64,000 nt of DNA from Chitinophaga niabensis (GTDB lineage: Bacteria; Bacteroidota; Bacteroidia; Chitinophagales; Chitinophagaceae). The DNA is taken from assembly GCA_017849435.1 (NCBI GenBank), contig JAFIGY010000002.1, positions 1-64,000 on the forward strand. Direction: 5' to 3'. This document shows, piece after piece, positions 8,177 to 16,544 of this stretch. The notes under the pieces were generated by a model. That model was not told where the DNA came from and did no database searches. It worked only from the letters and a program-made list of their open reading frames with translations. The translations under genes were made by a program, and so were the position numbers. Each line of letters starts with the position of its first letter. Within the stretch, counting starts at the first letter, position 1.

Positions 8177-9169
8177 ATGCTCACGCTCCAATTTCCGCAG
8201 ATTTACTGCCCTTTCCCTTCTATGCTCAATCCCTTTGCTAAAGAAGCAGAAAAGCACACCGCGGACTGGGTGGCCCAGTTTGGCCTGGTGAAATCCGAGA
8301 AAGCCCGCGAACGTTTTCGCCGTGCGAAGTTCGCCATGCTGTCGTCCCGCGCTTTCCCTACCGCCGGACGTTACGAGCTCTGCATTGCCGCGGAGTTCAA
8401 CACCTGGCTGTTTTTGCTGGACGACAAGAATGACGAATCCATGTTCGGGAAGATGGATTACCTGCAAATGGTACATTCCTTCGTTACGCAAATCCTGCAG
8501 AACAATCATGTTGTGGCGCCCGAAGAAGGGATGCCGCTGGCGGAAAGTTTCGCCAATCTCTGGAAACGGATGAAAAGGCTGGGAAATGCTTCCTGGCAGA
8601 AACGTTTCGTGCAGAGTATGACGGATTATCTCGATGCCTGCCTTTGGGAAGTAGGCAATCGCATCGAACACAAAGCACCGTCCGTAGCGGATTACATCGA
8701 AAAGCGGCCTTATACCGGGGCGCTGTTTGCAGACATCGAGCTGATTGAGATCCTGGAGAACATTTATCTGCCGGACGAGGTACGTTTGCATGAAACGGTG
8801 CAACAGCTTGCGCTGGCCTGCAACAATGTGGTGTGTTGGGCCAACGACCTGTTCTCTTTTGAAAAAGAGCGTCGTCAGGGGGATGTGCACAATTTGGTGG
8901 TGGTGCTGAAGGAAGAGAGGGGGTTGAGCCTCGAGGGGGCCGTAGCGGAAGCCGCCGCCATGCACGATGCGGAAGTAAGGCGGTTCATCTCGCTTAGCGA
9001 AACCCTGCCCGTTTTCGGTGAAGAAGTGGATGAAGAACTCCAGCGTTATGTGATCGTCCTGAAAGCGTGGATGCGGGCGAATCTCGACTGGAGCTTCCAG
9101 GACACGGCCCGTTACCGGATGAATATAACGGAAACGGCTACTGGAAACTGGGTACTCACCCGTATCTGA
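8177..9169 (+). CDS. Class I terpene synthase (terpene cyclase)
   Basis: A 330-residue soluble class I terpene cyclase that should ionise a prenyl diphosphate. All expected active-site elements are visible: the Asp-rich DDKND at residues 82-86, the diphosphate-sensor Arg177 (46 residues ahead of the NSE triad), the NSE/DTE triad N223-D-L-F-S227-F-E-K-E231 that holds the Mg ions, and the C-terminal RY pair at 312-313. Length fits bacterial sesqui- and diterpene synthases; chain length and product cannot be read from sequence. It is flanked by a convergent GT2 gene and a divergent ABC permease, with no P450, prenyltransferase or methyltransferase beside it. An in-frame ATG at residue 16 (8222) is an alternative start. 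Chitinophaga is known to carry characterised cyclases of this type. Confidence 0.9.
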   Translation: MLTLQFPQIYCPFPSMLNPFAKEAEKHTADWVAQFGLVKSEKARERFRRAKFAMLSSRAFPTAGRYELCIAAEFNTWLFLLDDKNDESMFGKMDYLQMVHSFVTQILQNNHVVAPEEGMPLAESFANLWKRMKRLGNASWQKRFVQSMTDYLDACLWEVGNRIEHKAPSVADYIEKRPYTGALFADIELIEILENIYLPDEVRLHETVQQLALACNNVVCWANDLFSFEKERRQGDVHNLVVVLKEERGLSLEGAVAEAAAMHDAEVRRFISLSETLPVFGEEVDEELQRYVIVLKAWMRANLDWSFQDTARYRMNITETATGNWVLTRI

Positions 9170-9179
9170 TCTTTACGGA

Positions 9180-9204
9180 GGGGCGCTATTTCACCTGGCG
9201 CCCC
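9180..9204. terminator. Hairpin between terpene synthase and GT2
   Basis: GGGGCGC (9180-9186) and GCGCCCC (9198-9204) form a 7 bp G/C stem with an 11-nt loop in the 16 bp gap and the end of the convergent GT2 gene. There is no long U tract on either side, so termination is weakly supported. Confidence 0.4.
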
Positions 9205-10331
9205 TTCCACTCATACGATCCGAATTTGCCCAGCCATCCCGCCACTACGATATACACGATATGGAAAGGCTGCCCCGGAATGAACCAGGGCAGGAGGGAG
9301 ATCTTGTGAAAGAAAGCCGCCACCGGTGCGAGAAAGAAAAGTTCGATCACGATCTTGTATACCAGCAGGCCCAGCAGCCAGCTCACCAGTGTGGGATGAA
9401 AAATGGTGATAATGCCGAACAACAGCAGGATCACGTTCCAGACATACACGAGCGCCAGCACCCGCGTAATGCGCTTGTCCTCATACTTGTCCGCTTTGGA
9501 CGACCAGCGTATACGCTGGTTCATGAACGCGGGCAGATCGGCTACCGGCAGCGTGCGCACAACGGCATCCCGGCTTTTGAGGTACATCACACCGTCGGGG
9601 TATGCGTGATAGATCTTATACATCAGCAGCATATCATCCCCCGAAGCGATCATATCAATCCCCATAAATCCGCCTACTTCTTCAAATGCGCTTTTCTCGT
9701 AAGCCAGGTTGGCGCCATTGCACATGGTGCCGGTCTGCAAATAAGCCACGGACCCCGTGATACCTTGCATGGTCATGAAATCAAGGCTTTGCAGCTTCTT
9801 GAAGAAATTATCCTCGCGGTGATACGCCACCGGCGCAGCGATGAAGCGGGGGTGATAGGTTTCGTAGAACTTCACGATCGTTTCCAGCCACTTCGGCCCC
9901 ATTTCGCAATCCGCATCCGTGGTCACGATCAAATGTCCGGCAGCTTCTTTGATGGCCAGTTCTATTGCTTTCTTCTTATAGGAGTTCAATCTTTCCGTCT
10001 GGCTGAGGTGATCACTCATGCGGATCAGGCGCACGTTCGGAGCAGGGAAATATCGTACTGCATCCGCCGTTCCATCTTCCGAAAAATCATCCACCACCAT
10101 CACTTCAAAGAGATTGGCCGGATAACTTTGCTGCTGCAACGCTTCCAGCAGCCGCGGCAGATTTTCTTCCTCATCCCGCGCAGGAATGATCACAGACACT
10201 TTTGTATGAAAGGTATAGGCGTGTTCCCCGGGGTTGAACGCCTGCAGCCTTCTCCACCCATAGCTGTAAGAGAGCATCAGTATCCCGTATAAAACAGCAA
10301 GGCCAATGGTAATAATCAATAAAGCATTCAT
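9186..10331 (-). CDS. Membrane glycosyltransferase family 2
   Basis: A 381-residue inner-membrane GT2 enzyme. An N-terminal membrane helix (residues 2-25) is followed by the GT-A domain: VSVIIPARDEEENLPRLLEA, the metal-binding DxD in VTTDADCEMG, an acceptor-site ED-like GDDMLL, and the QRIRW motif near 270 that is typical of processive or polyprenyl/lipid-acting GT2 enzymes. Two or three C-terminal helices follow. It ends 17 bp from the convergent terpene synthase and starts 3 bp after the upstream hydrolase, so it is probably co-transcribed with that hydrolase. The product is unknown. Confidence 0.87.
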   Translation of the reverse strand: MNALLIITIGLAVLYGILMLSYSYGWRRLQAFNPGEHAYTFHTKVSVIIPARDEEENLPRLLEALQQQSYPANLFEVMVVDDFSEDGTADAVRYFPAPNVRLIRMSDHLSQTERLNSYKKKAIELAIKEAAGHLIVTTDADCEMGPKWLETIVKFYETYHPRFIAAPVAYHREDNFFKKLQSLDFMTMQGITGSVAYLQTGTMCNGANLAYEKSAFEEVGGFMGIDMIASGDDMLLMYKIYHAYPDGVMYLKSRDAVVRTLPVADLPAFMNQRIRWSSKADKYEDKRITRVLALVYVWNVILLLFGIITIFHPTLVSWLLGLLVYKIVIELFFLAPVAAFFHKISLLPWFIPGQPFHIVYIVVAGWLGKFGSYEWKGRQVK

Positions 10332-10334
10332 TGC

Positions 10335-11141
10335 TTAACTAGTCCTGATATTTTTTCTGATAATAAATCCTGATTCCTCCGATAAAAGCTGATGGCCTTT
10401 CTCCAGCACCAGCAGTTTACAGGGAAACGATCCGTCCGCAAAGCGTTCTCCCAGCACCGGAGGGATCACGCGGTCATAGCGCCCGAAGAGCATGACTGTA
10501 TCGATATCGTATTTCCGGAGCAGCCGCTTACAGTGGCGTTTTGCCGGTATCATCCTCCGCATGTTCGTCCACACATTGTACACCAGCCTGCGTTTTTCCG
10601 GTTTGTTCATATTGTGGAAAGCGAACTTGTATACACTTTCGTTCAGCAGCCCAAACCGCCGCCATAAGGTGAGCAATCGAAAGAAGAATTCCGGGTGATG
10701 GGTATTGTAGGAAAAAATACGGTTGCCCATTTTGGTTTGCGTGGCAATGACATACCACGGATTGTTCTTCAGACCATCCGGCGCTACCAGTACCAGGTGG
10801 TTGACCCTGGCAGCCATTTTTTCCACGATGCACAACGCCAATCTGCCTCCCATACTATAACCCATAATGGAGAACCTTTGTTTGCCAAACTTTTCCAATA
10901 TTTTTACTGTAAGAGCTTCGAGGTCTCCGATGTCTATATCCCGGTCTTCCCGCCAGACCGTTTTCCCATGAAAGGGCATATCTAACGCCACAATCGTGAA
11001 CATATTGCCCAGCGCGGGTTCCATACAACTAAAGTGCGATGCGCTCTCTCCGAAACCGTGAAAGCAGATCAGCAACTCCTCGCCGGTACCGGCAACAATA
11101 CCCGAGAACACACTTTGCGAATATGGGAAAGAAAGAATCAA
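10335..11141 (-). CDS. Alpha/beta hydrolase
   Basis: A 268-residue alpha/beta hydrolase: FHGFGESASHF gives the oxyanion region, GYSMGG places Ser96 as nucleophile, MLFGRYDRVIPP probably carries the acid Asp, and LEKGHQL the His. It lacks a signal peptide. It is followed after 3 bp by the GT2 gene and likely shares its transcript, which may hint at lipid or glycolipid processing, though that is inference. An internal Met does not give a better start. Confidence 0.85.
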   Translation of the reverse strand: MILSFPYSQSVFSGIVAGTGEELLICFHGFGESASHFSCMEPALGNMFTIVALDMPFHGKTVWREDRDIDIGDLEALTVKILEKFGKQRFSIMGYSMGGRLALCIVEKMAARVNHLVLVAPDGLKNNPWYVIATQTKMGNRIFSYNTHHPEFFFRLLTLWRRFGLLNESVYKFAFHNMNKPEKRRLVYNVWTNMRRMIPAKRHCKRLLRKYDIDTVMLFGRYDRVIPPVLGERFADGSFPCKLLVLEKGHQLLSEESGFIIRKNIRTS

Positions 11142-11143
11142 CT

Positions 11144-11240
11144 ATGAATTACGAGTGAGTTGCTAAGTTACTCAATTAACAATTCGTAATTCGCAATTGA
11201 ACCAAGTTGGCCAATTGATATAAACTCGGTAAATTACGAG
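11144..11240. repeat. Intergenic TACGAATT-type repeat copy
   Basis: Between the divergent hydrolase and acyl-CoA dehydrogenase genes the sequence contains GAATTACGAG, CAATTAACAATTCGTAATTCG and AAATTACGAG, the same A/T-rich words as at 486-632 and 13054-13155. It is more degenerate than the first copy. Any promoter for the two divergent genes must lie within or beside it. Confidence 0.55.
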
Positions 11241-11259
11241 TAGACTAAAAACATGCAAG

Positions 11260-13053
11260 ATGGATACCGCGGTTAACAGTAAAGCAGCCCTGAAAGGTGC
11301 AGAATTTCTGGTAAAGGAGACTTCTCCGAACGAAATATTCATTCCGGAAGATTTTTCAGAAGAGCAAAGAATGATCCGTGAAATGGCTGAGCAGTTCATT
11401 ACCAAAGAGGTAACGCCTGTGCTGGACAGACTGGATAAAATGGAGGAAGGGCTGATGCCGTCCCTGCTGGACAAGGCCGGTGAGCAGGGTTTGCTGGGAG
11501 CAGCTTTCCCGGAAGAATACGGGGGATTGGGAAAAGATTTCATTACCGCCACACTGATCAATGAAGCGCTGGGCGCCGGGCATTCCTTCTCTGTGGCCAT
11601 GGCCGCACATACCGGTATTGGTTCCCTGCCGATCCTGTATTTCGGTACGGAAGCCCAGAAGCAAAAATATATACCCAAACTGGCCTCCGGCGAAATGAAG
11701 GGGGCTTACGCCCTTACAGAGCCGAACTCCGGTTCCGATGCGCTGAGCGCAAAAACCGCGGCCAAACTGAGTGCAGATGGGAAAAACTATCTGCTCAACG
11801 GACAGAAGATATGGATCACCAATTCCGGTTTTGCCGATGTGTTTACCGTTTTCGCGAAAATAGACGGTGAGAAGTTCACCGCTTTCATCGTAGAGAAAGG
11901 CACACCGGGATTCACATTAGGCCCGGAAGAACACAAAATGGGCATCAAAGGTTCCTCCACCCGTCAGATCTATTTCCAGGATGCGCAGGTGCCTGTGGAG
12001 AATGTACTGGGAGAGATCGGGAAAGGTCATCTTATCGCATTCAACATCCTCAACATCGGACGGCTCAAACTCTGCGCAGCCGCTCTGGGCGGAGCAAAGG
12101 GGAGTCTTGACATCACCATTCAATATGCCAACACCCGCGAACAGTTCAAACAACCCATCGCACAATTCGGCGCCATCAAACATAAACTGGCAGAAATGGC
12201 CACCCGCATCTGGATTTGCGAATCCGCATTGTATCGCACCGCGCAGCTGATAGACCAGAAAGAACATGAGCTGCTCACCTCAGGCAAAGCCTTTAACGAA
12301 GCCTTGCTGGGTGCTGCGGAAGAATATGCCGTGGAGTGCGCCATGCTGAAAGTGAACGGCTCCGAGGTGCTCGACTTTGTTGTGGACGAAGGTGTGCAGA
12401 TACATGGCGGTAACGGCTTCAGCGATGAATATGTGATCTCGAAAGCCTACCGGGACTCCCGCATCAACCGCATCTTTGAAGGCACCAACGAGATTAACCG
12501 CCTGCTCACGCTGGACATGACGCTGAAACGCGCCATGAAAGGGAAGCTGGACCTTATGACACCGGCGATGAACGTGATGAAGGAACTGATGAGTATCCCT
12601 GAATTCGGGAATGACGATGAAGGCGCTTTCGCGAAAGAACAAAAAACGATCGTCAATATGAAGAAGGCCATCCTTATGGCTGCCGGTGCTGCCGCGCAAA
12701 AGCTGATGATGAAGCTGGAAAGCGAGCAGGAAATATTAATGAACATTGCAGATATGGCCATTGAAACCTTTATCTGCGAAAGCGCGCTGCTACGGCTGAT
12801 GAAACTCACCGGGCGGAGCGGAGCGGATGCAGCAGCCATCCAGGCAGACATGGTACGTACCTATTTGCACGATGCGGCAGACCGCGTGCACAAGTCCGGC
12901 CGTGATGCTATCAACGGCTTTGCGGAAGGCGATGAACAACGCATGATGCTCCTCGGCCTGAAGCGTTTTACCAAAACAGAACCTTACAATACCAAAGACG
13001 CCCGCAGACGTATTGCGGATAAACTCATCGCCGATAACCGGTACGGCTTTTGA
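11260..13053 (+). CDS. Acyl-CoA dehydrogenase, long (VLCAD-like) form
   Basis: FAD-dependent alpha,beta-dehydrogenation of acyl-CoA in fatty-acid beta-oxidation. The 597-residue protein has the N-terminal domain (EEQRMIREMAEQFITKEVTP), the middle domain with GAYALTEPNSGSDA and KIWITNSGFADVFTVFAK, and the C-terminal helical domain with RDSRINRIFEGTNEINR, in which the Glu of EGTNEIN aligns with the catalytic base. About 180 extra C-terminal residues, partly helical, give the VLCAD-like architecture common in Bacteroidota. No thiolase or hydratase gene is adjacent. The gene is flanked on both sides by the TACGAATT repeats. Confidence 0.93.
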   Translation: MDTAVNSKAALKGAEFLVKETSPNEIFIPEDFSEEQRMIREMAEQFITKEVTPVLDRLDKMEEGLMPSLLDKAGEQGLLGAAFPEEYGGLGKDFITATLINEALGAGHSFSVAMAAHTGIGSLPILYFGTEAQKQKYIPKLASGEMKGAYALTEPNSGSDALSAKTAAKLSADGKNYLLNGQKIWITNSGFADVFTVFAKIDGEKFTAFIVEKGTPGFTLGPEEHKMGIKGSSTRQIYFQDAQVPVENVLGEIGKGHLIAFNILNIGRLKLCAAALGGAKGSLDITIQYANTREQFKQPIAQFGAIKHKLAEMATRIWICESALYRTAQLIDQKEHELLTSGKAFNEALLGAAEEYAVECAMLKVNGSEVLDFVVDEGVQIHGGNGFSDEYVISKAYRDSRINRIFEGTNEINRLLTLDMTLKRAMKGKLDLMTPAMNVMKELMSIPEFGNDDEGAFAKEQKTIVNMKKAILMAAGAAAQKLMMKLESEQEILMNIADMAIETFICESALLRLMKLTGRSGADAAAIQADMVRTYLHDAADRVHKSGRDAINGFAEGDEQRMMLLGLKRFTKTEPYNTKDARRRIADKLIADNRYGF

Positions 13054-13155
13054 TCAATTACGAGTTGACAATTACGAATTACGCGTTATTGGGTACTTTA
13101 AGACCATATTTCCTTTATAACTATTCATTTGTAATTGTCAATTCGTAATTAATTT
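13054..13155. repeat. Intergenic TACGAATT-type repeat copy, inverted flanks
   Basis: CAATTACGAGTTGACAATTACGAATTACGCG at the left (split here only for description: 13056-13086) and TTGTAATTGTCAATTCGTAATTAA at the right (about 13130-13153) are inverted relative to each other around a unique centre. The right arm runs directly into the TAATTTTG promoter-like box of the amidase gene, so the repeat may influence its transcription. Confidence 0.6.
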
Positions 13156-13157
13156 TG
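13150..13157 (+). promoter_or_regulatory. TAnnTTTG box 4 bp before the amidase start
   Basis: TAATTTTG matches the Bacteroidota -7 consensus and ends 4 bp before the ATG at 13162, which would put the transcript start at or next to the start codon. No clear -33 TTG is seen because the upstream sequence is the A/T-rich repeat. Confidence 0.45.
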
Positions 13158-13161
13158 GGTC

Positions 13162-14952
13162 ATGAAGAAACGGATAGGAGGAAGCCTGTTACTGGCAACC
13201 ATGCTCGTATTACAGGCGCGGGCGCAGGAGAAGAACTTTTTACGTCTTACCCAGCCCGCCAAACAAAGCAACGCAGTAACCAGTACACGGCAGTTCCTGG
13301 TAGGCAGCACCTGCAAAGGCTGCAGCATTTTTGTGAACGGAGAGCCGGAAAAGGTTTACCCCACAGGCGCTTTCGCTGTGGAGGTGGAACTGGAGGAAGG
13401 AAATAATCCTTTCGTCATCAAATCCGTCAGTCCCGCCGGCGATTCCATCTTTAAAACGATCAGCTTTGTGTACAACGTTCCGGAAACACCCAAACCGGTG
13501 AGCACTGTGAACATTGCGTACATACAAACCTTCCCCGAAGGCAATCTCACCGTAGCCCCCGGAGATCTCATCCGCATCAGGGTGAAAGCCATTCCCGGCG
13601 CAACTGTTACGGTGGGCAACAATTTCCAGCTCACAGAACTGCCGCTCGGCGGCGGTCAGAACATGCCGGGAATCTACCAGGGCACTTACGCCGTACAGTG
13701 CAACGATCCATTGATCAACGGAAAACCTTTGCAGGTACTGTTGAACAGTAACGGCACAGAGGTACGCGGAAGCACGCCCAATACTTTCACGCTGATAGAT
13801 CCGCAAACGCAGCCCCTCGTTGGGAAAACCACCGGCGACGCGCCTTTTCTGAAGTATGGTTTGGGTGAGGACAGATTGGGCGGTACCAGAGTAGGATACC
13901 TGGATACAGCCGTTTACCTGAACATCACCGGGAAAGTAGGCAGCGATTATCGTGTTAAACTGGCGAAGACATTCACCGCCTACATCCCGCAGGAACAGGT
14001 GAAGCTCCTTCCCACCGGCACTTTTCCTCCTTCTTCACTAACTAATTCCTGGCGGGTATGGGGGGACGACCGCTTTGATTACGTCACCGTCAGCCTCGCT
14101 CAAAAACTGCCCTATCGTTCATTTCAACAGATAGCGCCTGCAAGGATCATTGTGGATATCTACGGCGCTACTGCGAATACCAACTGGATCACCCAGCTGG
14201 AAAACACCAAAGAAATCCGTAACGCTTACTATGAGCAACTGGAAGATGATATCCTCCGCGTCACCATCGATCTTACGCACAAACAAAGCTGGGGTTACCA
14301 GGTATATTACAATGGCAGCAACCTAACGATAAAGGTTAAACGACCGCCTTCACAACCCGCGCTCGGCAAACTCACGATCGCTGTAGACGCGGGACATGGC
14401 GGCAGCAACCTTGGCGCACAAGGCCCTACCGGGGTATACGAGAAAGAGATGACCCTGGCAGTGGCCAATGAGCTGCAGCAGGCGCTCCGCGAGGAAGGCG
14501 CCCATGTATTGATGACGCGGGTGAATGATTCTTATGTGGATAATAACTATCGCATCCTCTCCTATCGCGAAAAAGACCCGGATCTCCTCGTGAGCATCCA
14601 CCTCAACTCTTCCTCTGATCCTATCCGCGCCAAAGGCACCAGCACGTATTACAAACACATCGGATTCCGGCCGCTGAGCCATTACATTTACCGACATATA
14701 CTGGAGCTCGGGCTCAGGGAATTCGGCAATGTGGGCAACTTCAACTTCGCGTTGAACAGTCCTACCGAATACCCCAACGCACTCGTGGAAACCCTTTTCC
14801 TCAGCAATCCTGAAGACGAGATGCTGATCCTCGACCCTGCATTCCGGAAACGCATGGCAGATAAGATCGTGCTGGGGATCAAGGACTTCCTCGCAGAAGC
14901 CGGCCAGGTGGAAGATGCCGTTGCCGCCAATAAGACCAGCCCCGCAGAATAA
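13162..14952 (+). CDS. N-acetylmuramoyl-L-alanine amidase (AMIN + Amidase_3)
   Basis: A secreted 596-residue zinc amidase that cleaves the bond between MurNAc and the stem peptide. A signal peptide ends near LQARAQ (residue 22). An N-terminal beta domain follows, with two conserved Cys (CKGC) near residue 52. An AMIN-like segment (about 305-395, with VTVSLAQKLPYRSF and ARIIVDIYG) probably targets it to the wall. The Amidase_3 domain starts near residue 405: DAGHGGSNLGAQGPTGVYEKEMTL gives the zinc His and Glu, SIHLNSSSD the second His, and VETLFLSNPED the catalytic Glu. The combination fits cell-separation amidases of the AmiC type. It is a single gene between the acyl-CoA dehydrogenase and the AhpD-like protein. 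Confidence 0.9.
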   Translation: MKKRIGGSLLLATMLVLQARAQEKNFLRLTQPAKQSNAVTSTRQFLVGSTCKGCSIFVNGEPEKVYPTGAFAVEVELEEGNNPFVIKSVSPAGDSIFKTISFVYNVPETPKPVSTVNIAYIQTFPEGNLTVAPGDLIRIRVKAIPGATVTVGNNFQLTELPLGGGQNMPGIYQGTYAVQCNDPLINGKPLQVLLNSNGTEVRGSTPNTFTLIDPQTQPLVGKTTGDAPFLKYGLGEDRLGGTRVGYLDTAVYLNITGKVGSDYRVKLAKTFTAYIPQEQVKLLPTGTFPPSSLTNSWRVWGDDRFDYVTVSLAQKLPYRSFQQIAPARIIVDIYGATANTNWITQLENTKEIRNAYYEQLEDDILRVTIDLTHKQSWGYQVYYNGSNLTIKVKRPPSQPALGKLTIAVDAGHGGSNLGAQGPTGVYEKEMTLAVANELQQALREEGAHVLMTRVNDSYVDNNYRILSYREKDPDLLVSIHLNSSSDPIRAKGTSTYYKHIGFRPLSHYIYRHILELGLREFGNVGNFNFALNSPTEYPNALVETLFLSNPEDEMLILDPAFRKRMADKIVLGIKDFLAEAGQVEDAVAANKTSPAE

Positions 14953-14977
14953 CCTACCATTTTAGTAGATTAATGTC

Positions 14978-14985
14978 TATCTTTG
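14978..14985 (+). promoter_or_regulatory. TAnnTTTG box upstream of AhpD-like gene
   Basis: TATCTTTG matches the Bacteroidota -7 consensus exactly, 60 bp upstream of the AhpD-like ATG at 15046, and would give a leader of about 55 nt. No convincing -33 element is seen. Confidence 0.45.
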
Positions 14986-15045
14986 CATCCGCATGGCGGC
15001 GTTTATTTCGTAACTTTAACGTTAGCTATTGATAAATAAACACTT

Positions 15046-15390
15046 ATGGGTCAGTTAGTGAAAGAATTCGATGCATATAGGGCGAAGATGAACGAGGTGA
15101 TTCTCAGCAAACAGAACCTGGTAATCAACCGCCTCTTCAACCTGGATACCAACACCTATGCGGAAGGCGCGTTAAGCACCAAAACCAAGGAAATGCTGGG
15201 GCTGGTGGCTTCCATGGTATTGCGCTGCGACGATTGTATCAAATACCACCTTGGCAAATGCCATGAACAGGGCATCACCACCGCTGAAATGTATGAGATA
15301 TTTGCTGTAGCCAATATCGTTGGCGGCACGATTGTGATACCGCATACCCGCCGCGCTGCCGAATATTGGGAAGAGCTGGTGAATTCGTAA
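15046..15390 (+). CDS. Carboxymuconolactone decarboxylase / AhpD-like protein
   Basis: A 114-residue all-helical protein of the CMD/AhpD family. The redox motif RCDDCIKYHL (residues about 64-73) contains the CxxC pair and following His typical of AhpD-like disulfide reductants rather than of true decarboxylases. The remaining family pattern EQGITTAEMYEIFAVANIVGG is intact. It lies 25 bp upstream of the oxoacid oxidoreductase beta gene and is probably co-transcribed with it; a protective role for an oxygen-sensitive iron-sulfur enzyme is an inference from that pairing. Confidence 0.87.
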   Translation: MGQLVKEFDAYRAKMNEVILSKQNLVINRLFNLDTNTYAEGALSTKTKEMLGLVASMVLRCDDCIKYHLGKCHEQGITTAEMYEIFAVANIVGGTIVIPHTRRAAEYWEELVNS

Positions 15391-15415
15391 CTTTGAAGAT
15401 CAAACCTTTCTATAA

Positions 15416-16453
15416 ATGTCAACAACTACCATCCCTCCGCAGCCTTTAACGGCCAAGGACTTTGCAACGGACCAGGAAGTACGCTGGTGCCCGGGTTGCG
15501 GGGATTACTCCATACTCAAGCAGGTACAAACGATCATGCCGGGGCTGGGAATCCCCCGTGAAAATATTGTGATCGTATCCGGGATCGGCTGTTCCTCCCG
15601 CTTTCCATACTACATGAACACTTACGGTATGCACTCGATCCATGGCCGCGCTACGGCTATCGCATCCGGTCTGAAGGCTACCCGTCCGGAGTTGAGCGTG
15701 TGGATTGTGACGGGGGACGGGGACGGATTATCCATCGGTGGTAATCACACCATCCACCTGCTGCGCCGTAATTTCGATGTAAACATCATGCTGTTCAATA
15801 ACCAGATCTATGGATTGACGAAGGGACAGTATTCACCTACTTCGGAAGAGAACAAGGTTACCAAAAGCACACCTTACGGCAGTATCGACCATCCGTTCAA
15901 CCCAATGGCCCTCGCAATGGGTGCGGATGCTACATTCCTGGCCCGTAGTATGGACCGGGACCCGAAGCATCTGCAGGAAATGCTCAAGCGCAGCCACGCC
16001 CATAAAGGCGCCTCCTTCCTGGAGATCTATCAGAACTGCAACATCTTCAACGACGGTGCATTTGAGGTGTTCACGGAAAAGACCAGCAAGGCAGACGAAA
16101 CCATCTTTGTGGAGCAGGGCCAGCCGCTGGTATTCGGCGCTCAGAAGAACAAAGGCATCCGGCTGGACGGCCACCGTCCGGTGGTAGTGGATCTGCAGGA
16201 TGGCAGCTTCAGCGCTTCCGATCTCTGGATACATGACGAGACCGATTTCGGTAAAGCGCAGATACTCACCCGCATGTTCGATGATGCCCGCCTGGAAGGT
16301 CATCTGCCGCGGCCATTCGGTGTATTCTACGAAGCATTCAGACCTACGTATGAAGATATCATGAGCGCGCAACTGCAGGAAGCCACCGCCAAACGAGGAC
16401 CGGGCAACCTTGACAAGCTGCTCGCCGGTAACGAAACCTGGACGATTCTGTAA
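15416..16453 (+). CDS. korB: 2-oxoacid:ferredoxin oxidoreductase, beta subunit
   Basis: A 345-residue thiamine-diphosphate-binding beta subunit of a two-subunit 2-oxoglutarate/pyruvate:ferredoxin oxidoreductase. Visible signatures: WCPGCGDYSIL near residue 25 (iron-sulfur/TPP entry), GIGCSSRFPYYMNTYGMHSIHGRA, and the TPP/Mg motif TGDGDGLSIGGNHTIHLLRR with NIMLFNNQIYGLTKGQ. It decarboxylates 2-oxoacids using CoA and reduces ferredoxin. The alpha subunit, normally encoded directly upstream, is not in the window; the AhpD-like gene occupies its place. 2-Oxoglutarate is the commonest substrate for this length, but pyruvate cannot be excluded. Confidence 0.9.
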   Translation: MSTTTIPPQPLTAKDFATDQEVRWCPGCGDYSILKQVQTIMPGLGIPRENIVIVSGIGCSSRFPYYMNTYGMHSIHGRATAIASGLKATRPELSVWIVTGDGDGLSIGGNHTIHLLRRNFDVNIMLFNNQIYGLTKGQYSPTSEENKVTKSTPYGSIDHPFNPMALAMGADATFLARSMDRDPKHLQEMLKRSHAHKGASFLEIYQNCNIFNDGAFEVFTEKTSKADETIFVEQGQPLVFGAQKNKGIRLDGHRPVVVDLQDGSFSASDLWIHDETDFGKAQILTRMFDDARLEGHLPRPFGVFYEAFRPTYEDIMSAQLQEATAKRGPGNLDKLLAGNETWTIL

Positions 16454-16489
16454 ACCAGATCAACAGTAGCATATATTAAACCGCATAAA

Positions 16490-16518
16490 AAAAGAGAAGG
16501 CCTTCAACCTTCTCTTTT
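16490..16518. terminator. Bidirectional terminator, korB / LysE
   Basis: AAAAGAGAAGG (16490-16500) pairs with CCTTCTCTTTT (16508-16518), an 11 bp stem with a 7-nt loop. U tracts exist on both strands, so it can end both converging genes. Confidence 0.85.
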
Positions 16519-16544
16519 CGTTTTATATCGATATAACATCGCTC

